From positions 1-58,196 of the IMG/VR virus record IMGVR_UViG_3300035698_024774: a stretch of 58,196 bases of DNA, one strand, 5' to 3'. Within the stretch, counting starts at the first letter, position 1. Each line of letters begins with the position of its first letter. Made by a program: the position numbers and the translations under genes. The stretch is from a virus. Shown here one piece after another: positions 1 through 9,351 of the stretch. The notes below the pieces were generated by a model, which was given only the letters and a program-made list of their open reading frames with translations, was not told the origin of the DNA and made no database searches.

Positions 1-3000
1 ATAAGCGCCATTGTCTATAGTTATGAGATCTCCATCATAGTAAGCGCACAAATAATAGCTCTCTAACGGCCAATCTCCTTTATATTCTATATGACCAACT
101 ACAGTATCCTTATCAGGGAAGGAGCGACCACGAGGATCAAGAGTATTTTCAAGTGGAATTGTTTGTGTCCTTTGAGCTACTCCACTAAGACCACACCCAA
201 GGGCAGCGATATAACTAGTATCACCATCGGAGAACCCCTTATGTAATATATCTACCCAATCATCATCGATTAATGTTTTCCATTGATCATGATCCGCTGT
301 TTCTGGTATAGCTGTAGCATCATGTTGACGAGACCAACAAGTATGAGTGCCTGATGTAAAATCTCCAGTATAATATACTTCCACATCAGAACTATGTAAT
401 CTACCAAAAAATTCAACGCCTACTGATAGAACTGTAAGATCATCTATCTCTACCGATGATGTAAAAGAAACTTGACCTTCTTCATCCAAACAAATATAAC
501 TAGCACTATCGACACTGTTTATGTTTTTGCGAATAAGATTCCATGAATCAGCGGTAGCCCTAGATCTAATAATATTTTCATCATAATAACCAGTAGCATC
601 TGGGATTTGATGGTAGTATCTATTAGAATTACTGGTGACAAATAAATGTAATTTACCATCTCTATCATGTAGACTTCTAGTACCACTTCTTCCAACTCTA
701 TTGACAATATCTAACTGATCAGTAATGCAATACTCTTTCCACTCCTCAGCGACATAATCATATTTTACTAATGTAATTGGAACCTCTCTTGTCGAAGTAT
801 AATCGTTGATCTCTGGATAATTATTAGTAAACTCATTATAACAAAACATCAATGGCTCATCATTGTTGTTATAATCAAACCCCGGAAGCGCCCAAACATA
901 CATCGTATCCGCACTCCTAAACGCCTTACTATCATCACGATTAACAGCATAGTCTACTACGGTTGCATCACTACTTGAATATCCAGCGTGAGAACCATCA
1001 ATATACTCCCACTTATGATAACCAGAGTCCGATGTATCTAAGTCAGAATACATATACGTCAATGTTGTATATATATTATACCATTTATTATTAACAACTT
1101 GCGTTGCGAAGGAAACGTGTAATCGTTCTGTATCTGGATTATATTTCATACCAAATGTATATACTCTAGCAGATCTATCTCCATATTTACCACGATGGCG
1201 ATAAAACTCTGGGGCATAAGGATCATATAAAATATAGTAATTCCAATCACTCCACGTAGTACCATAATCATCCGTATAAGCATAACAAGTTCTACGATCA
1301 TTTTCACCACCGGAGCCACCTCTAACAAAAACATATAATCTAGATATAGAATCAACAAAAAAAGCATAAGGATAAGTAACAGCACCAAGTAATTGATGTG
1401 GATCACCAAAGTAATCTTCAGCACCAACTTTTGTATCCCAATGAGTATCTCCCTCACCACCTAAAAGATCATCATCACCCGGTAATGCCCCAGATACATT
1501 TGCTCTATTAGAGTATGCGTATTTTAAATTAGCAACACCAGATGAATGACTACCATAAAATATCCATAAAATACCACGATCATCTACAGTAATAACTGGA
1601 ACGTGATGAGAGTCAAATGTACTAAACGCTCTACCAACTCTAAATGGTACGCCCCACTCACCAGCAGCATGATCAAATGTTTGAATATATATTTGTAATT
1701 CTACAAGCCCTCCATATGCTTCTATTTTTCCAAGATAGGCAATGTGAGTTTTCCCATCATAATACAAAATGCCACCGTTCATCATATCTCCACCGCCGAC
1801 ACCTTCGTTAAACATTGCATTCTGAGCTATAATTTTTCTATTACCAGTTTTTATTGTAAAGTCCTGTGTATATCCAGCTGGTATTATATCATGGGCATCT
1901 GGGAACTCCAACCTACGTCTAAATGTATAATTATGATCAGACCACGCTCTTTCAGAAATAGTAAACGTTGCCGTATCACTAAGTTGGGTTTCTCTTCCAT
2001 CGGTATCTCTGAATTTAATTTGCCAATAATATTTATCATTATCTGGATCAGTTGATAATCCAAACCCGCTATATCTAACATTATCAGATCTCTCATTATC
2101 ACCAATAGAGCTAATATCAACCCATCCACTACTCCAAGCACCACCATTGCCAACCTCATTTTCAGATATAAAGATACTACACGCTGTAGATTCCATGATA
2201 CCATCAGCGGTAGCTTGATATAGGGCTGATAACATTGGATATTCATATATATTAGTTGGGTTCGTTTGATAGTCGCATAATAAATCAGTTGGCCTTGGGT
2301 GTTTATACCCCGTCCAATCTGTATTAATATTTATATCACTTGTATGATAATATGATGGCACATAATCTATTGCAATTTTTTTATTCATCGTTGGAATAGT
2401 ATTAATATGATCAAAAAGTAATTGTGTATCCTTACTTAAGATATATCTAAACGTAACTACTAAGCTTATCTCAGTTACATATAAATGAGTGTATGTGGCT
2501 GACCCTTGCATCCCAACTTTTATTTCTTTGAGCTTAGCCTTAGTCCACGCCCCACCATCTGGAGCTAATGGAAAATTGTGGCTATAATTACTTACGCTAC
2601 CGCTTACTTTTTTATAGTCACAGACATCTGTTGCCACACCAGTTTGGGATAAACCAAATTGTATATATGCATTACCTATACTAACTTTCATTGCCCTAAC
2701 AATAATCTCAACGTTTACAATATATAAATCCCCAAAAGAATCTATTAAATCTTCATCCAACCCATACCAATCATAAGCACTAACATCTTGCTGTAATCTT
2801 GTCACATCATTATCATCTCTAAGTAGAACATAATGATCACCGGAAGTAGATGGAACCCAAAAAAAAGAAATTGCGTAATCACTAAATGGTCTAAGTTCCA
2901 TTGTAGCATAAAAATCACCACTATGTTCTATATTAAATTTATATTTATTAGGAGTAAAATCAACACCATGACTCAATGGTATATTTTCTTGTTTTTCAAT

Positions 3001-3546
3001 TGCACCAACAAAATCTATTGGCGAATATCCATCAGTAGTAAGAACTGTAAAATCGGGACTATACTCTAGCCTAGCGTATATCTGGGAAACATATAGGTTA
3101 CCATTAAAATCAGCATCCGATAATCTAAGACCAATTTGCATAGCAGAAACTTCTGCGTATGTTGACGCTGGCGTCCCCAAAACATAACTATCATATGAAT
3201 AACTAGTATTTGAAACGCTAAATTGACTAGATTCAGACCAAGAATCAGCAGAAGATACAACCCTAAAACCAACAGTACCACTAGCCGATATTTTATTCCT
3301 AACATATACCCTAATGCTATCAATAGTATCACCGGGCTGCATACCAGTCGGTGCGGTAAGGGAAAGCATAACCCGCCTACCGGGAGTGGCTGGAAACTTA
3401 TCATCATAAAGTATATAGTCTGTATCACTAGGACTAGAGCTAGCCTCGTCAACATACGAATACATATTAACACTACTACCATCACTATTTTCCCAAACTG
3501 AAACAGCACCATCGGCACTCGGATATAATATTTCAAACTGAGACAT
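1..3546 (-). CDS. Very large BNR/Asp-box repeat virion protein (tail fibre or receptor-binding type), 3' end outside window
   Basis: Reading the minus strand from the ATG at 3546, I find an open frame of 1182 codons with no stop down to base 1, so the gene continues beyond the window. The N-terminal third is beta-rich and Ser/Thr/Tyr/Asp-rich with no motif I can name. The middle and C-terminal parts have repeats of the form VDDRGILWIFYGSH, LYVFVRGG and an Asp-box (AYTDDYGTTWSDW), typical of the sialidase-like BNR_4 beta-propeller family. This architecture suits a virion protein that binds or cleaves surface glycans. It is the last gene of the leftward head/tail block and its ATG overlaps the stop of the upstream gene (TAATG). 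The enzymatic activity is not proven; it may only bind sugar. Confidence 0.8.
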   Translation of the reverse strand, partial: MSQFEILYPSADGAVSVWENSDGSSVNMYSYVDEASSSPSDTDYILYDDKFPATPGRRVMLSLTAPTGMQPGDTIDSIRVYVRNKISASGTVGFRVVSSADSWSESSQFSVSNTSYSYDSYVLGTPASTYAEVSAMQIGLRLSDADFNGNLYVSQIYARLEYSPDFTVLTTDGYSPIDFVGAIEKQENIPLSHGVDFTPNKYKFNIEHSGDFYATMELRPFSDYAISFFWVPSTSGDHYVLLRDDNDVTRLQQDVSAYDWYGLDEDLIDSFGDLYIVNVEIIVRAMKVSIGNAYIQFGLSQTGVATDVCDYKKVSGSVSNYSHNFPLAPDGGAWTKAKLKEIKVGMQGSATYTHLYVTEISLVVTFRYILSKDTQLLFDHINTIPTMNKKIAIDYVPSYYHTSDININTDWTGYKHPRPTDLLCDYQTNPTNIYEYPMLSALYQATADGIMESTACSIFISENEVGNGGAWSSGWVDISSIGDNERSDNVRYSGFGLSTDPDNDKYYWQIKFRDTDGRETQLSDTATFTISERAWSDHNYTFRRRLEFPDAHDIIPAGYTQDFTIKTGNRKIIAQNAMFNEGVGGGDMMNGGILYYDGKTHIAYLGKIEAYGGLVELQIYIQTFDHAAGEWGVPFRVGRAFSTFDSHHVPVITVDDRGILWIFYGSHSSGVANLKYAYSNRANVSGALPGDDDLLGGEGDTHWDTKVGAEDYFGDPHQLLGAVTYPYAFFVDSISRLYVFVRGGSGGENDRRTCYAYTDDYGTTWSDWNYYILYDPYAPEFYRHRGKYGDRSARVYTFGMKYNPDTERLHVSFATQVVNNKWYNIYTTLTYMYSDLDTSDSGYHKWEYIDGSHAGYSSSDATVVDYAVNRDDSKAFRSADTMYVWALPGFDYNNNDEPLMFCYNEFTNNYPEINDYTSTREVPITLVKYDYVAEEWKEYCITDQLDIVNRVGRSGTRSLHDRDGKLHLFVTSNSNRYYHQIPDATGYYDENIIRSRATADSWNLIRKNINSVDSASYICLDEEGQVSFTSSVEIDDLTVLSVGVEFFGRLHSSDVEVYYTGDFTSGTHTCWSRQHDATAIPETADHDQWKTLIDDDWVDILHKGFSDGDTSYIAALGCGLSGVAQRTQTIPLENTLDPRGRSFPDKDTVVGHIEYKGDWPLESYYLCAYYDGDLITIDNGAY

Positions 3547-3890
3547 TATTTAATACCCTTTTGATCTATTCTCATTGATACCTCTCCGGTATAGTGATTG
3601 ATAGTTGTCATTACCCTTGTGCCTAACATATTCCAACCTATGGCATATAATAGCCCCTTACGTCCAGTTAATGTATTTATATGATTAAACCTTTGATAAA
3701 CTGGCTTTGCTATTTTAGGTATATTAATAGACACTAAAGGAAGTCCCTTAAAATTTGGAATAGCCTTTATATTGATAACTTTCTTTGGAGGATTTCTAAG
3801 ATCTACCTTATTAGAACTTCTATTATTCTCAACCTCGCCAAGCTCCGTTCCATCTTCAAATGTAAGCTTCCACGTATATCTAACATCCAT
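3546..3890 (-). CDS. Small structural-region protein, unknown function
   Basis: The 114-residue product has a beta-rich, basic sequence with the motif FEDGTELGEVENN near the N-terminus. No family is recognised. It sits between virion-protein genes; its stop overlaps the ATG of the giant BNR protein (TAATG), so the two are probably translationally coupled. A tail-fibre connector or assembly factor would fit the position, but that is inference. Confidence 0.7.
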   Translation of the reverse strand: MDVRYTWKLTFEDGTELGEVENNRSSNKVDLRNPPKKVINIKAIPNFKGLPLVSINIPKIAKPVYQRFNHINTLTGRKGLLYAIGWNMLGTRVMTTINHYTGEVSMRIDQKGIK

Positions 3891-3898
3891 TATGCCAC

Positions 3899-3964
3899 CT
3901 AGCCTATATAAAATGATTCATGATTCTCTGGGTCTAAATATATGTAAACATAGAAGTTATCCAT
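3899..3964 (-). pseudogene. Remnant of a GIY-YIG endonuclease N-terminus
   Basis: A 21-codon frame starts at the ATG at 3964 and ends at a TAG at 3899. Its product reads NFYVYIYLDPENHESFYIG. This matches the first beta strands of GIY-YIG endonucleases, where YVYxYLDP is followed by the FYIGKG segment, and it stops exactly where the second motif should continue. It lies between two structural genes. The simplest reading is the 5' stub of a deleted homing endonuclease; a genuine 21-residue peptide is possible but less likely. Confidence 0.5.
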
Positions 3965-3965
3965 A

Positions 3966-4502
3966 TTATAACTCCTCATATTCAATGTCAAAAGACTGCC
4001 CTGCCATATTTCCTTGTGAAGCTCCAGCCTCAACCCTTAATTGTAAAATTAAATAACCAGTAGAACTACCAATCTCAGATACAGTTGGTGAATCATCGAT
4101 AGGTACCCAAGCTGTTGATTGATCAACACTATAATATTGTTGTTGAGTATGAGTTGCTAATGTTGATACAGATGTTATTGGTGTAGCTGGAACGCTAGTA
4201 GACCCTATAAGTATTGTTAACTTATCAATAGGGTTATCCGGTTGCTGTTTTGGGCCCCATACTACAAAATTTTGGCAATAATTATCTGGAGCATTGGTAC
4301 ACTCCATTTTTAGCCATGTTTCATATGAATAAACAGGATCTTCTCCTGTTTCTGGAACAGCCACTGGAAAATTAGCAGCCACAGCATCAACAGTATCAGT
4401 GGATAGAAAGGCCGGGTGCTTATCGCAATCAACCTCACTAGCATGACTACCAGAAGTGGTGGCTCCTACACATTTTAATAGCTTAAAGGATGCAAGAGCC
4501 AT
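3966..4502 (-). CDS. Putative virion protein, unknown function
   Basis: The product has 178 residues, is rich in Thr, Ser and Val, has no transmembrane segment, and has four Cys in the N-terminal half. The composition and location between other structural genes suggest a virion (tail or decoration) component. I recognise no domain. A purine-rich Shine-Dalgarno (AGGAGGGG) precedes the ATG at 4502. Confidence 0.75.
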   Translation of the reverse strand: MALASFKLLKCVGATTSGSHASEVDCDKHPAFLSTDTVDAVAANFPVAVPETGEDPVYSYETWLKMECTNAPDNYCQNFVVWGPKQQPDNPIDKLTILIGSTSVPATPITSVSTLATHTQQQYYSVDQSTAWVPIDDSPTVSEIGSSTGYLILQLRVEAGASQGNMAGQSFDIEYEEL

Positions 4503-4514
4503 AATCCCCTCCTA

Positions 4515-5537
4515 TTATGTTGACTGACCGCTTACTTGTAACTTATAAAAAGTATTCGCACCAGCTTCGCCAGCGGGTAACTGTAACCTAATCCATACAC
4601 CACAAGATGTATCAGCACTAAAGTTCTGAGAATTAGGAACGTTCTTTGAATCACTACTAAAGGCCGTAAAGTTATTATAAGTTGCATCAGCTGTTGTACG
4701 ATTCATACCATGACCATTATGACTAGTGTGACCTAGTTCATCATCAAGAGCGAATGAAACTTTATCATACGCCCCTTCATCAACTTCATCGATAGCAGCA
4801 TTAGTAAGAGCTAATGTACCATGCAAGTTATAAGCAAAAACCTTTTCAAAACATATTTTAGTACTTCCACCAGTAGGATCAGCAGCTGCATTATAAAAAG
4901 GTCTACGCAACTCCTTAATAGGTGTATGATCTCCACTAATATTAATGTTATCCATTAACATACCTTCATAGATAACATAATGAGTTCCATTCTCAGGCTC
5001 TGTGTCCCAATCTCTTACCTGAGCAACATTTGTAGATCCAGTATATCCAACAACTTCTCTAGCTTGATTACCAGCTGTATGCATACTTGGTATAACAATA
5101 ACATGGAATGTATATGCATCATCAACAGCAGAAGCAGTAGAGTTTAATGTAATTTCATCTGTATCAGCTGCAGTCCCCATACCACTATGTAATTCTTGAC
5201 CAACAAACCAAACATCACCACTTGCATGAGCTGTAGCAAAACGCACTCTTAAAATTCTCTCATATGAATTTGAAGTAATAACCGCTGTATGTCCATTTAT
5301 TAATATACCTTCATTAATAAGTTCACCAGCAGCATTTCTCCCCCACACCGTAGCTGTCATTTGATTGGCAACTGGTAAGTTAGTAGCTCCATACATACTT
5401 AAAACTCCAGTTGTAGTGATTGGAGCCCAAGTCATTTTTGTTGTTTTATCACATGGGCCACCAATATAAGTCAAGGTATCGTTAGTAGGCATTGTAGATG
5501 AACCATAAAAAATTATATCTTTTTTCTTAATCGCCAT
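4515..5537 (-). CDS. Putative major structural (tail or decoration) protein, unknown family
   Basis: The 340-residue product starts MAIKKKDIIFYGSS and is beta-rich with many Ala, Thr and Gly residues, as expected of an abundant virion protein. It has no catalytic motif. A strong Shine-Dalgarno (AAGGGGTGG) precedes the ATG. It lies 12 bp upstream of the 178-residue virion protein and downstream of the capsid genes, so a tail-tube-like or head-decoration role is plausible; I cannot choose between these. Confidence 0.75.
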   Translation of the reverse strand: MAIKKKDIIFYGSSTMPTNDTLTYIGGPCDKTTKMTWAPITTTGVLSMYGATNLPVANQMTATVWGRNAAGELINEGILINGHTAVITSNSYERILRVRFATAHASGDVWFVGQELHSGMGTAADTDEITLNSTASAVDDAYTFHVIVIPSMHTAGNQAREVVGYTGSTNVAQVRDWDTEPENGTHYVIYEGMLMDNINISGDHTPIKELRRPFYNAAADPTGGSTKICFEKVFAYNLHGTLALTNAAIDEVDEGAYDKVSFALDDELGHTSHNGHGMNRTTADATYNNFTAFSSDSKNVPNSQNFSADTSCGVWIRLQLPAGEAGANTFYKLQVSGQST

Positions 5538-5553
5538 TTATTTTCACCACCCC

Positions 5554-5730
5554 TTAATCTTTAATTTTTTCTATTATTATTTTTACATTATTACCCTTGA
5601 ATTTATTATATATTTCAAATGGTATATTCATTGTCTCTCCGTAATCCTCATCATTCTTAGACTCTTGCCTAAAAGTAAAATGAACTGCCTCACTCATGGC
5701 ATACTTTTCTACTTTTCCTCTTAACTCCAT
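5554..5730 (-). CDS. Small protein (58 aa) in the structural operon
   Basis: The frame runs from the ATG at 5730 to a TAA at 5554 (58 residues, starting MELRGKVEKYAMSEAVHFTF). It is preceded by a GGGAGG ribosome binding site and fills the gap between two larger structural genes. It is charged, has no membrane segment and matches no family I know. Real-gene status rests on the good RBS, tight spacing and codon pattern like its neighbours. Confidence 0.7.
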   Translation of the reverse strand: MELRGKVEKYAMSEAVHFTFRQESKNDEDYGETMNIPFEIYNKFKGNNVKIIIEKIKD

Positions 5731-5739
5731 CTAACCTCC

Positions 5740-6351
5740 CTACTCTCGTGGTATAGGTTTTCTAGCTATAATTTTTTTAGTATCTTCTTCCTCTTCTTTT
5801 AATTGCTCTATTCTACTTTCACAATATTGTAAAATAGAACCGGGAAGATCAATAGAAACTTTTTCTTTAAAATAAGTTAATGAAAATATAGATGTCATAT
5901 TCTCTATATAGTTCTTTACCTTATCGGCATCTTTATTTTCTGTATAATCATTAATGATAATCTTAATCTGATGATCGTTTAATGAATTATAGTTAGTTGA
6001 TGGAACTGGAGCTTCTGACCATTCAATCACAAGCCCTTCTTTATATGCCTTACTTTTCATGATATCATCCCTCTCTCTAGGGGTTACATCATCTCTAATA
6101 GCAAGACCTTCAATTTTTTTATCACTACCATCATCACCCTTATAAAAAAGTAGACCCCTCATTCTAGATTTGAATGTATGAAAAGTCTTCTCCTCAAACA
6201 TTACACCATCTTCAGAAATAAATTTACTACCAGTAGCAATTGGCATTAAAATTTTTCTTTTTCCACCAGATTCTAAGTCCACTTTCTCTTGCTCCGCAAC
6301 TTTTTTATCAGCAACCATTGCTGCTGTTTTTTTCTTTGTATTCTTAGCCAT
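5740..6351 (-). CDS. Hypothetical head-region protein
   Basis: The 203-residue product has a Lys-rich N-terminus (MAKNTKKKTAAM), a central segment GSKFISEDGVMFEEKTF and a Glu/Lys-rich C-terminus that probably forms a helix. It follows the major capsid gene in transcription order. The position would fit a head-completion or head-tail joining protein, but no homology is visible to me. Confidence 0.7.
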   Translation of the reverse strand: MAKNTKKKTAAMVADKKVAEQEKVDLESGGKRKILMPIATGSKFISEDGVMFEEKTFHTFKSRMRGLLFYKGDDGSDKKIEGLAIRDDVTPRERDDIMKSKAYKEGLVIEWSEAPVPSTNYNSLNDHQIKIIINDYTENKDADKVKNYIENMTSIFSLTYFKEKVSIDLPGSILQYCESRIEQLKEEEEDTKKIIARKPIPRE

Positions 6352-6402
6352 TTTTTCCTCTCCTTATAATGGCGAGAAGGGTTACCCCTTCTCATTTAAT
6401 CA

Positions 6403-7299
6403 CTACGCTGCTAAATTAATACGATACATATTTTCTGGATGGAAGACCGCACAGCCTACCCTTGTCCAAACATGCATGTGCCACATTAAATCATCAACAT
6501 CTATATCAGCCATTTGCTGAATATCTTCAGTAACAACAAATTTACCAACACTATTTCCGACTACCAGAACTTCATCAGGATCAATTGTAGGCATGTGTTG
6601 ACCATCGTAATATTGAGGTAAACCAATAACAGGAACACCACGATATACTGTGATAACACCAGTTCTCATAATTTCATCCAATGTCTTATCTGAATAAGTA
6701 CCAACAGTAGCATTAAAATCGCTAATTGCATCCATCTTACTTCTACGTCCGATAATTGCTTTAGCTCCACCGGGTTGGTCATTTACCCAATTAAGGGCAG
6801 CGTCCAACGCAGCTTTAGTTAGTTTGGTTCCACTCACACTAGAGTAATTATCTCCAGTTGCAGGAACTGACGCAACCAAAGTATTAAATACTAGAGCATT
6901 AATTTGCCCAAGAATTTCATCTCTAGCTGCTGTCATTTGATCAGCTATGCTACCATAGCGACCAGCTTTTAATTGTCCAATTTCATACTCTGGATGGCAT
7001 GAAATCATATCAGTAGGAACAGTGAAAGCCCTTTGGATCATTTGTGTACGTGGAGCATAAGAACCCGGCGCATGCCAGTAGGCTCTTAATTTTTCTCTTA
7101 GGATATACTCAGGAGTCTGTCCTAATGCAAAATAATCTTTGTCCAGTACTAATCCACTAAGGTCTTGCAGTTCTACGTCAAGACGGATATATTTGACAAT
7201 TTTTTCTGCCATAGCATCTCTGCCAGCAGATGTTTGCCACATTTCTTGGAACTCTTGGCCAAATTCTTTGGCTAGAGCTTCTCTATCCTTCAAGTCCAT
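6403..7299 (-). CDS. Major capsid protein, HK97-fold type
   Basis: The 298-residue product has the layout of HK97-fold capsid proteins: a helical N-terminal arm, an extended E-loop region (YAPRTQMIQRAFTV), a spine-helix region (IADQMTAARDEILGQINALVF) and a C-terminal A-domain with AIIGRRSKMDAISDF, YRGVPVIGLPQY and a final WTRVGCAVFHPENMYRI strand. The order protease, scaffold, small head protein, this gene is the classical head-gene order. A GGAGGT ribosome binding site precedes the ATG at 7299. Confidence 0.85.
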   Translation of the reverse strand: MDLKDREALAKEFGQEFQEMWQTSAGRDAMAEKIVKYIRLDVELQDLSGLVLDKDYFALGQTPEYILREKLRAYWHAPGSYAPRTQMIQRAFTVPTDMISCHPEYEIGQLKAGRYGSIADQMTAARDEILGQINALVFNTLVASVPATGDNYSSVSGTKLTKAALDAALNWVNDQPGGAKAIIGRRSKMDAISDFNATVGTYSDKTLDEIMRTGVITVYRGVPVIGLPQYYDGQHMPTIDPDEVLVVGNSVGKFVVTEDIQQMADIDVDDLMWHMHVWTRVGCAVFHPENMYRINLAA

Positions 7300-7332
7300 A
7301 TAACAACCTCCTTAAGATTGATTAATTATTCT

Positions 7333-7983
7333 CTAAAAATATCCGACAGCACTTGCGAATGTTTCTTCTCTAGGTGCATAAGCAGTAGCACCCATAGCAC
7401 TAGCAATGTATTGTCCTCTAAATGCTCTAGCTTGTGGGAAGATCCTAAAAGCTAAACGTGCATTCGGGGCATACATACCATCGTATACTCTTGTAGCCAT
7501 GATATTCTTATTAAGTCTTGCAATACTACCACCAGCTGTAGCTGTTAAGTATCCCTCTTTGCCAGATGCATAACATACAACCAGCGGTAATCCACCGATA
7601 CCAAGTGTTTTAGTATAGGTAGCTGTATCTGTGATATTCGCAGCCGTATCCCAGAAGAAAGCTGACGGAGCAGCGGTCGAACCGATAGCAGTGTGAACGA
7701 ATTTATCCGTTACATACTCTCCACCATTTTCAAAAACAATTAATCTCTCACCACTTGAGATAGTCTCTTGAGCAGATGCAGTATCACTACCATCTTCCTT
7801 ATATAGGATTTCATTAAACGGGTAAACTGACATAATAGATTGAATCAAACTACGAGGTTTCTTAATTAAAAGATACCCATTAGTATCAACACCATTAATA
7901 AAACCAATTGTACCTTTGGTTAGGCTTTCACCAGCTTTATACATATGACCATTACGCATTCCCGGAATTTTTACTTCTAACAT
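7333..7983 (-). CDS. Putative capsid-associated (decoration-like) protein
   Basis: The 216-residue product lies between scaffold and major capsid genes. It is beta-rich, with an N-terminal module MYKAGESLTKGTIGFING and a C-terminus rich in Ala, Tyr and aromatic residues. The location and composition fit a head decoration or minor capsid protein. No motif proves this. The upstream RBS is GTGAGGTG. Confidence 0.65.
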   Translation of the reverse strand: MLEVKIPGMRNGHMYKAGESLTKGTIGFINGVDTNGYLLIKKPRSLIQSIMSVYPFNEILYKEDGSDTASAQETISSGERLIVFENGGEYVTDKFVHTAIGSTAAPSAFFWDTAANITDTATYTKTLGIGGLPLVVCYASGKEGYLTATAGGSIARLNKNIMATRVYDGMYAPNARLAFRIFPQARAFRGQYIASAMGATAYAPREETFASAVGYF

Positions 7984-8002
7984 ATAATTTTCACCTCACT
8001 TA

Positions 8003-8560
8003 TTATTTCTTATCTTTTATAAAAATTTTATCAAAAGATGTGAACATTGGTTTTACATCTTCATCACCAGTATTATTAATAACTGGTTTAGAATCTGCAA
8101 CCAAGTGTGCCTTAGCATCTTTATCTGTTGCATCGTCTTTATCATCTTTTTTTACATCAGCATCTGCTTTAACTTCTGCTTTTGTATCCTTGATAATATC
8201 CTTAAAATTAGCGAACTGTTCGTCATTCATATTTTTGAAAGATTCTAAAACAATGTCAGCTGTTTTATCAAATACATAACCAGCTTCGATCATTTCTTTC
8301 ATTCGAGCTTCGGACAATTCTTTATCTGCTTGAGCTTTTTCAATAGCTTCTTTCTCTGCCTTGACAGTCTCTACTATTTTTTCAGCAGCTTTCTTTTCTT
8401 CATCAGCTTTTGTTAGACTAGCCTCTAAACCTTCAATCTGTTTGTTCAGTTTAGTAAGTTCGCCATCCTTAGAAATTTTAGCAACCTCTTCTTGTACCTT
8501 ATCGGCTACTTGTTTCTGTACCTCAGCTTGTAATTCTTCTTCGGTATAAACTTTTGGCAT
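8003..8560 (-). CDS. Internal in-frame scaffold product (short form, 185 aa)
   Basis: Within the scaffold gene, an ATG at 8560 is preceded by GGAAGGAGGGGAG at ideal spacing, the strongest ribosome binding site in this region. The product would start MPKVYTEEELQAEVQ, which looks like the beginning of many stand-alone phage scaffolds. In lambda (C/Nu3), a nested in-frame start likewise yields the scaffold. I infer that both long and short forms are made. Confidence 0.6.
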   Translation of the reverse strand: MPKVYTEEELQAEVQKQVADKVQEEVAKISKDGELTKLNKQIEGLEASLTKADEEKKAAEKIVETVKAEKEAIEKAQADKELSEARMKEMIEAGYVFDKTADIVLESFKNMNDEQFANFKDIIKDTKAEVKADADVKKDDKDDATDKDAKAHLVADSKPVINNTGDEDVKPMFTSFDKIFIKDKK

Positions 8561-8845
8561 ACTATTCTCCCCTCCTTCCGAGAGCTTTGTTATTCTTTCT
8601 ATTAATTCTTCATTGTTAAACTTTTGTGAAGCATTTAACACTTTTTTTAACATATACAATCTATCATTAGAATCATATATTTTCTTTGCATCAGATCCTA
8701 GTATATAATCTACAGATGCGACAATATTATCTTCTGTATCCAAAGGACAAACTAAGTTAGTTGCATCAGCAAATAATCCTATGTCTGTACTATCTATTCT
8801 AGGTGCAGTAGATAATAATTCTTTTTTAATTTGTTTAATATCCAT
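8003..8845 (-). CDS. Head scaffolding protein (long form)
   Basis: The product is 280 residues if started at the ATG at 8845, which has GGGAGA 5-6 bp upstream; an in-frame ATG at 8857 overlaps the upstream stop but has its SD downstream. An N-terminal alpha-helical part of about 95 residues is followed by a long Lys/Glu/Ala coiled coil (about 100-190) and an acidic Asp/Lys-rich tail. This is the usual make-up of phage scaffolds, and it sits directly upstream of the capsid genes. A second strong start inside the gene is listed separately. Confidence 0.75.
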   Translation of the reverse strand: MDIKQIKKELLSTAPRIDSTDIGLFADATNLVCPLDTEDNIVASVDYILGSDAKKIYDSNDRLYMLKKVLNASQKFNNEELIERITKLSEGGENSMPKVYTEEELQAEVQKQVADKVQEEVAKISKDGELTKLNKQIEGLEASLTKADEEKKAAEKIVETVKAEKEAIEKAQADKELSEARMKEMIEAGYVFDKTADIVLESFKNMNDEQFANFKDIIKDTKAEVKADADVKKDDKDDATDKDAKAHLVADSKPVINNTGDEDVKPMFTSFDKIFIKDKK

Positions 8846-8856
8846 AATTTCTCCCA

Positions 8857-9351
8857 TTAAGCACTAGCAGAGGAAACCTGCTGATACATACCTTTAAATT
8901 TTAACCCCAATGCACTATTTGAATATATATTAACGTTTGGTATATAAACATGATAGTCAGCAAAAATATCGGTAATACTTATTGGAGCACTACTAGCAGC
9001 AGCCGTTGATCCAGAGTAAACCTCTAACATCATATATGCATCATCCCAACTATCACTATCATATTTAGCTCTTACATCAAAACTAATACTTTGGATAGTA
9101 GCTAGGGGCCATGCATCATCAGTCTTCCAATCATAAATAGAATAAAGCCAAGTATTTTGGGATGTAAACATACCTATCGCTCTTTCTTTTTGATCACTTG
9201 GATTACATGTCGATAGTTTACAAGTTGATCTACCCTCAATAACATCATCATGACAATAAAAATTTATATCAGGCTGACCAGTAACACTTGAAAATCCTAA
9301 AGTAATATAAGTATCGTCAGAATTAATTTTGTATTGCATTGTGTTTGCCAT
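8857..9351 (-). CDS. Hypothetical beta-rich structural protein
   Basis: The 164-residue product is rich in Ser, Thr, Tyr and Asp, with no membrane segment. It lies between the prohead protease and scaffold genes and shares the TAATG start-stop junction with its downstream neighbour. Its composition is like the other virion proteins here. No family is recognised. Confidence 0.65.
   Translation of the reverse strand: MANTMQYKINSDDTYITLGFSSVTGQPDINFYCHDDVIEGRSTCKLSTCNPSDQKERAIGMFTSQNTWLYSIYDWKTDDAWPLATIQSISFDVRAKYDSDSWDDAYMMLEVYSGSTAAASSAPISITDIFADYHVYIPNVNIYSNSALGLKFKGMYQQVSSASA

Noticed and set aside
519-2246. Several short minus-strand frames (519-707, 1146-1460, 1884-2246) and hydrophobic products within the left 3.5 kb
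   Set aside because: They lie in other frames inside the long open frame of the BNR protein that runs from 3546 to base 1; their Leu/Ile-rich products are artefacts of AT-rich codons.
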